Part shown: in pieces, positions 44,029-46,010 of the stretch | Layout of the letters: each line of letters begins with the position of its first letter | How positions within the stretch are numbered: position 1 is the stretch's first letter | Assembly (NCBI GenBank): GCA_029261355.1 | Contig: JAJDBM010000033.1 | Location: forward strand, 1 to 46,010 | Origin: Nitrospirales bacterium | GTDB taxonomy: Bacteria; Nitrospirota; Nitrospiria; Nitrospirales; UBA8639 | Direction: 5' to 3' | Length of the DNA: 46,010 nucleotides | Notes under the pieces: generated by a model | Told to the model about the DNA's origin: nothing | The model's database searches: none | Seen by the model: only the letters and a program-made list of their open reading frames with translations | Position numbers and translations under genes: made by a program

Positions 44029-44126
44029 TGGCTTGCATTCAAGCCGCCCGCTACGTGCAGTTTTAGTTCCTGGACATGGTCCTAGATGAATTGTCTGAGT
44101 AGATTAAAGCAATAACGCAGGCCTGA

Positions 44127-44429
44127 CCCTACCATTTCCGCCGGTTACTCAAAGGCCAAGGGGGCGAACCCCGTTGGCTCTACACGGACAAACTGAGAAG
44201 CTATGGCGCCGCTCATCGTGAAGTGATGCCCACCGTCGAACATATCAACACGGTCTATGCCAACAACCGCGTCGAAGTCTCGCATCAACCGACGCGCCAA
44301 GAAGAATATCACATGTGCGGATTTACTTCAGCACAACAGGCTCAACGCTTCCTAACGCTCCACGGACTCACGCAGAATCTCTTCCGTCTCGGCCGCCATC
44401 TCATGCAGGCGGTCAACGATCGGCTATAG
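44127..44429 (+). pseudogene. IS6-family transposase C-terminal remnant
   Basis: The frame encodes about 100 residues of an IS6/IS26-type transposase: F-R-R-L-L-K-G, then Y-T-D-K-L-R-S-Y-G-A-A-H-R-E-V-M-P. N-N-R-V-E-V-S-H-Q-P-T-R-Q-E-E, then F-T-S-A-Q-Q-A-Q-R-F-L-T and the final R-L follow. The second aspartate and the glutamate of the DDE triad are readable. The upstream half is scrambled with stops (44124-44126 and earlier), so it is dead. A few other matches upstream to 44070 are too degraded to map. Confidence 0.82.
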
Positions 44430-44513
44430 CGCACGCAGTCGTTCCAGATGTGGAAGGAATCGGTGTGCGTATAAACAGAGAAGGGAAGCGTGTTCCCTTG
44501 TGACTGCACCAAG

Positions 44514-44879
44514 TTAAGTTGACAATGCCGATTCAACTTCTCCATCGTCAAAACGGACACTGTGAATGTCTAAATCATCACTCCATGTTGTCAGTGCGAC
44601 TTCGGTTTCAAATTCAACCGACAGCTTACAGGCAAATTCACGAGCGTGCTCAAACTGCCAATCATTAAAAACTCCGGCTAGCACCACCAAACTTCCTTTA
44701 TTGCCTTGGAGCTCCCCACTCGTACAGCAAGTAGGATCAGTGGCGATTGGAAAATTTGGGGAATCCTTCATTTCCTCAGCAATTTTTCTAATTCTAGTGC
44801 GCATATCCTCCATATCGGCTTTGTTGTCCGAGACGCCCCTACAAAAAATTCCGATCATGTGGCTAATTGGATTACTCAT
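44514..44879 (-). CDS. Hypothetical protein of unknown function
   Basis: This 121-residue soluble protein has no recognised family. Its charged N-terminal helix (D-N-K-A-D-M-E-D-M-R-T-R-I-R-K-I-A-E-E-M) is followed by a short C-C pair and an alternating beta-like region (S-L-V-V-L-A-G-V-F-N, then E-V-A-L-T-T-W). AGGGGA ten bases upstream of the ATG supports a real gene. It follows the dead IS6 fragment and precedes a miniature repeat, so it may be accessory. No function can be proposed. Confidence 0.6.
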   Translation of the reverse strand: MSNPISHMIGIFCRGVSDNKADMEDMRTRIRKIAEEMKDSPNFPIATDPTCCTSGELQGNKGSLVVLAGVFNDWQFEHAREFACKLSVEFETEVALTTWSDDLDIHSVRFDDGEVESALST

Positions 44880-45043
44880 GTGCGATCCCCTCTCAGGCTT
44901 AAACGTTCAGACATTTTCTTGGAATATTTTCAGGAATAATTTTACTTGATTTTGACAATTTCCTTTACGAACCTACAGGAATATCCATCCCCTCCCACAC
45001 GAATTCCGCAACGGGGAATAGGAATTTTAAAATAAAGGGTAAA

Positions 45044-45128
45044 GGGGTCAGGTTGCTCGCTTTATGATATAGCTTCCGGGTAAGGCCAATCCCACATCGG
45101 TATATTGTGAAGAAAGCAACCTGACCCC
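45044..45128. repeat. 85-bp miniature element with perfect 14-bp inverted ends
   Basis: GGGGTCAGGTTGCT (45044-45057) and AGCAACCTGACCCC (45115-45128) are exact inverses. The left part continues CGCTTTATGATAT, like the termini of the ~416-bp elements at 2557 and 5328. It is probably a much shortened member of that family. As a transcript it would form a long hairpin between the genes on both sides. Confidence 0.75.
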
Positions 45129-45163
45129 TAACCCGTAGTAACGGGAATCGGACAGAAGGAGGG

Positions 45164-45403
45164 TTAACCTAGAGTAGTAACCTCCACTTGGAGGCGTTTG
45201 GTCTTTGCTTCATTGACAATAGTTTCAAGACGCGACGCGACGTCATCTTGAATCCAATCAGCTCCACACATCGCGCAAACAAGCGCCGGAACACTTCTGA
45301 CCACCACCACACCAAAATCTAAATCAACAGTGAAGGTAGTAGTCCCTTCCTTTTTCGTACCACCACAAAGCGGACATTGCGAGGGTAAGTATTTTCGGGT
45401 CAC
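45164..45403 (-). CDS. YgiT-type zinc finger protein (MqsA N-terminal-like antitoxin)
   Basis: This protein of about 79 residues has paired C-P-L-C-G-G and C-A-M-C-G motifs that form a zinc site, with the family's hydrophobic strands between. YgiT-type proteins resemble the MqsA N-domain and are commonly encoded with DUF4258 toxins. I chose the GTG at 45403 because GGAG lies six bases upstream; the TTG at 45415 would place that site inside the frame. It lies about 70 bases after the DUF2283 gene in the same direction. Confidence 0.84.
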   Translation of the reverse strand: MTRKYLPSQCPLCGGTKKEGTTTFTVDLDFGVVVVRSVPALVCAMCGADWIQDDVASRLETIVNEAKTKRLQVEVTTLG

Positions 45404-45473
45404 CCTGTTCTCCAAATCAAAATTTCATGGGTAAGACGCAAGTCGATAGAAATCATGCTAAAAAATCTGTGGC

Positions 45474-45674
45474 CTAGCCTGTCGTTTGAAATTCGACTTT
45501 ATCTGCTTCAGTGACACGTTTGGATGCATCCAGAATTTCAATAGAGACCAGATTGCCACCTTCATCATAATCCAGGATGACTCCGGGCTTGTCCTCGTCG
45601 CTTTCAGAAACCGAAGCCCCGTCTTTAAGGATCACGCTAAGGACATCCGACTTCTGATCATAAGAAACTTTCAT
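45474..45674 (-). CDS. DUF2283 family protein, probable antitoxin-like partner
   Basis: The 66 residues match the DUF2283 pattern: M-K-V-S-Y-D-Q-K-S-D-V-L-S-V-I-L near the start, then G-V-I-L-D-Y-D-E-G-G-N-L-V-S-I-E-I-L-D-A-S. The ATG overlaps the end of the DUF4258 frame by four bases, so the two are translationally coupled. DUF2283 proteins often accompany DUF4258 proteins and are thought to be antitoxins; that role is inferred. Confidence 0.85.
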   Translation of the reverse strand: MKVSYDQKSDVLSVILKDGASVSESDEDKPGVILDYDEGGNLVSIEILDASKRVTEADKVEFQTTG

Positions 45675-45955
45675 AACTCTTCCCTCGAATATTTCGAAAT
45701 CTTGCTTGTCCGATATGCAGTAACAACTTCTGCAGGCCGACGATCAATGTCCAAAAAGACTCACACAAGGAATTGTCTAGGAGGATGGCCCAATTGAAGA
45801 CGAGATTGCAAGACATGTCGCCCTGGCCGAACCTCAAACCGTTGTTCTGGTTCATTCAGGACCGCACCGACAATCGCCTCACTCAGCCCCCTCCTGGCCA
45901 TTTCAAATAAGGCATGGTCATTAAAAACAAATTCGGAGATCGGATCAGGTGCCAT
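45671..45955 (-). pseudogene. DUF4258 family gene interrupted by one in-frame TGA
   Basis: The frame from 45955 begins M-A-P-D-P-I-S-E-F-V-F-N-D-H-A-L-F-E-M-A-R-R-G-L-S-E, the usual DUF4258 opening. It stops at TGA (45761-45763) after R-Q-F-L-V. The same frame then continues V-F-L-D-I-D-R-R-P-A-E-V-V-T-A-Y-R-T-S-K-I-S-K-Y-S-R, the normal family C-terminus with its V-V-T-A-Y-R strand, and ends overlapping the DUF2283 start. One base change (CGA to TGA) explains the break. DUF4258 proteins are small RelE-like putative toxins, so the toxin is probably inactivated unless the stop is read through. Confidence 0.82.
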
Positions 45956-46010
45956 GGTTATTCAACTCCTCTGCAAGAATACCATCTTTCAGAGTTTATT
46001 TTCGTAACTT

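Noticed and set aside
1-46010. tRNA or rRNA genes
   Set aside because: I saw no cloverleaf-like segment with CCA end or conserved rRNA stretch; a tRNAscan-SE or Infernal run would settle it.

Overview
The window looks like a piece of chromosome from a Gram-negative bacterium of moderate GC content. Several predicted lipoproteins, CsgG/FlgT-like envelope proteins and secreted multidomain proteins point to an outer membrane. I cannot fix the lineage from sequence alone; a Nitrospirota-like or similar environmental lineage is a guess at low confidence. Housekeeping genes alternate with repeat-filled gaps, dead transposases and small toxin-antitoxin modules, so much of the window reads as accessory DNA.

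Layout. 1-6078: the tail of an IS3-type transposase, an AT-rich AIPR-family defence-type gene with an N-terminal nuclease-like motif, a SUI1/YciH translation factor and a LacX-like aldose epimerase, all embedded in two repeat families. One is a ~416-bp MITE-like element with 24-bp inverted ends; the other is a 214-bp direct repeat. 6079-14480: a large hybrid histidine kinase, a SulP anion transporter bracketed by a dead and an intact copy of the same IS3-family element, and an HBM-HAMP receptor that lacks a signalling domain. 15081-16642: a VOC protein, a SOUL haem-binding lipoprotein and a small parvulin. 17176-26130: four co-directional envelope genes (a 12-blade NHL protein, a TPR/CsgG-like lipoprotein, a 1027-residue secreted protein with an acidic linker, and a FlgT-like protein). 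This is the best candidate for an undescribed system. 26149-29339: a uL16-hydroxylase-type JmjC oxygenase with ElaA, a STAS protein and a double-ACT regulator. 29865-33527: vapBC flanked by diverged direct repeats, then RapA. 34466-38992: a 1508-residue secreted protein with golvesin-like, PKD and beta-helix domains. 39434-42370: htpG, and a duplicated htpG tail with a flavin-oxidase-fold gene between them. 42787-45955: a PIN/AbrB module with an apparently leaderless promoter, an IS6-family remnant, two small genes of unknown function, and a YgiT/DUF2283/DUF4258 module whose DUF4258 gene carries a premature stop.

How the genes may work together. The 17176-26130 cluster has short gaps (46, 47 and 141 bp), and every product has an export signal. 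Two members have CsgG-related domains and one has TPRs, which suggests an envelope assembly or secretion apparatus with a large secreted partner; this is inference. The elaA/jmjC pair (9-bp gap) and the antitoxin/toxin pairs (overlaps of 4-20 bp) are conventional operons. The remaining genes look like independent units.
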